From Schoenoplectus triqueter (Eukaryota; Streptophyta; Magnoliopsida; Poales; Cyperaceae): 31,506 bases of DNA. The stretch covers positions 1 through 31,506 of the forward strand of contig CAXKVV010001029.1 of NCBI GenBank assembly GCA_964058805.1, given 5' to 3'. The position numbers and the translations under genes were made by a program. Shown piece by piece: positions 30,690 to 31,506 of the stretch. The notes under the pieces were generated by a model. It was not told where the DNA came from, searched no databases, and saw only the letters and a list, made by a program, of their open reading frames with translations. Position 1 is the stretch's first letter. The number at the start of each line of letters is the position of its first letter.

Positions 30690-31094
30690 TGTTTCCGTTG
30701 GATTTAATTATCAGTACGTCCATTATGGGAAATCCGAATCCAAACCCAATCCGTTATAAGATTGAACAGATGCACTGGAGAGGTACATTGAACATGTGCA
30801 CTGGAGAGGTGCATTGAACAAGTGTATAGAGCAGATGCATTGGCTTATAAATATACACTAGTATACTCTCTCTCATAGATCATCAGAAAAATGAATCTGT
30901 CACTATTATCAAAGAGAGAGAAAGAAAAAAGATACTCTGTTAAGACTTGAAGAATTTAGGTTGTGAAAAACGCAAGGCTTCCGGCTTCGGCTCATGATTT
31001 CTTGTAGAACCAGTGATAGTGTTGTACTGGTCAGAATCGCTTCCGCACGAAGATTAACGGAGCAACTTGTAAGTTTTATCCGTTAAATATTACA
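30690..31094 (+). repeat. 5' LTR of the right-edge retrotransposon
   Basis: The right end ATATTACA is fixed by the primer site. The left end TGTTTCCGTTGG is the best TG start but is not confirmed by a second LTR. It holds TATAAATA at 30846-30853 and a 26-bp tandem repeat (TGCACTGGAGAGG...CATTGAACA, units at 30771 and 30797), possibly an enhancer-type repeat upstream of the TATA box. Confidence 0.6.
30846..30853 (+). promoter_or_regulatory. TATA box in the LTR
   Basis: TATAAATA lies about 240 bases before the LTR end, a position compatible with U3/R of a plant LTR. Confidence 0.5.
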
Positions 31095-31095
31095 T

Positions 31096-31107
31096 TGGTA
31101 TCAGAGC
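31096..31107 (+). other. Primer-binding site (initiator Met tRNA)
   Basis: TGGTATCAGAGC follows the LTR terminus ACA with one spacer base. Confidence 0.9.
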
Positions 31108-31506
31108 TTTTATAGCATATATTCTGGTTTATTAAATCACTATTTTTAGTGAGTTTTATGTATATGTAAAATTAGTTTTACATAAGAAAATTTTTGATAA
31201 AAAAAATAATAATAATTTTATTTTTTTAATTCCAGAATTAAATAAATATAAATTTCAGATTTTAATCGCAATTTTTTTTTAAAAATCTGAAAAATTTTCA
31301 GTGAAATCTTAGTTATTTTAAGATATTTATAAAATTCACTGTTTTGGAGATTTTATAAGTGCATTTCTTGGAGATGCATAGCAAAATAGTGAAAAGAAAT
31401 CAACATACACTTTTATTTCGGATCTTGTACAACTGGGTTGGACAAATTTATAATCCAAATAAATCACCGTACAAAGAAAAAACTTTTGCTCCAAATTTCT
31501 TGGGTT

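Larger units (their letters stand above)
30690..31506 (+). mobile_element. LTR retrotransposon, 5' LTR and leader (continues past the right edge)
   Basis: A putative LTR (30690-31094) with a TATA box is followed after one base by an initiator-tRNA primer site. The remaining 400 bases are AT-rich leader without a visible gag frame. The body is outside the window, so lineage is undetermined. Confidence 0.8.

Noticed and set aside
1..31506. CRISPR array or bacterial operon structure
   Set aside because: No regularly spaced repeat-spacer array exists. Introns, LTRs and other eukaryotic features show a plant nuclear genome.

Overview
This is a plant nuclear window. It is very AT-rich, its gene fragments are split by GT-AG introns, and most of it is transposable elements of typically angiosperm kinds: Ty1/copia, an LTR element without coding capacity, an RTE LINE, a tRNA-derived SINE, CACTA, Mutator-like and hAT-like elements, Helitrons and several fold-back MITE families. 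The species cannot be named from the sequence.

Layout. 1-2575: 5' half of a minus-strand Ty1/copia element (gag, protease, integrase, 5' LTR), disabled by two in-frame TGA codons and integrase lesions. 2676-3298: a hAT-like non-autonomous element beside what looks like the last exon of an unidentified gene. 3825-4294: a small Helitron; its sister copy lies at 10787-11312. 4723-4858: a 56-bp tandem repeat. 4888-5950: an intron-containing aldo-keto reductase pseudogene on the minus strand. 6206-10385: a dense field of AT-rich inverted-repeat elements, with three copies of one fold-back family at 6973, 9342 and 10006.

12413-14465 is the only gene in the window that looks intact: a four-exon YUCCA-type flavin monooxygenase of 402 residues, the enzyme class that makes auxin from indole-3-pyruvate. 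Its leader carries two short upstream ORFs. Transposons flank it closely on both sides.

14723-15140: a long-inverted-repeat element embedded in a TA microsatellite. 15416-15541: a 126-bp Mutator-like element with a perfect 9-bp target duplication. 16026-18401: a complete non-autonomous CACTA element with a 3-bp target duplication, carrying pieces of two unrelated host genes head to head (MA3-domain translation factor, GT14 glycosyltransferase). 18972-22028: a minus-strand LTR element with a 1-kb non-coding interior; its right LTR was later split by a 5'-truncated RTE LINE.

22029-31506 has no recognisable host gene. It holds a Helitron 3' end, a fold-back MITE (24165), a very well preserved 403-bp inverted-repeat element inside TA tracts (25374) with a decayed relative next to it, a SINE (27971), tandem repeats, and the 5' LTR and primer-binding site of another LTR retrotransposon running off the right edge.

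The best candidate for something undescribed is the TA-tract-embedded long-inverted-repeat family (14723, 25374, 25817). Its members share a terminal GCTATNRTG motif and most of the preserved ends carry a subterminal palindrome. Second is the CACTA element with its two opposed captured gene fragments.
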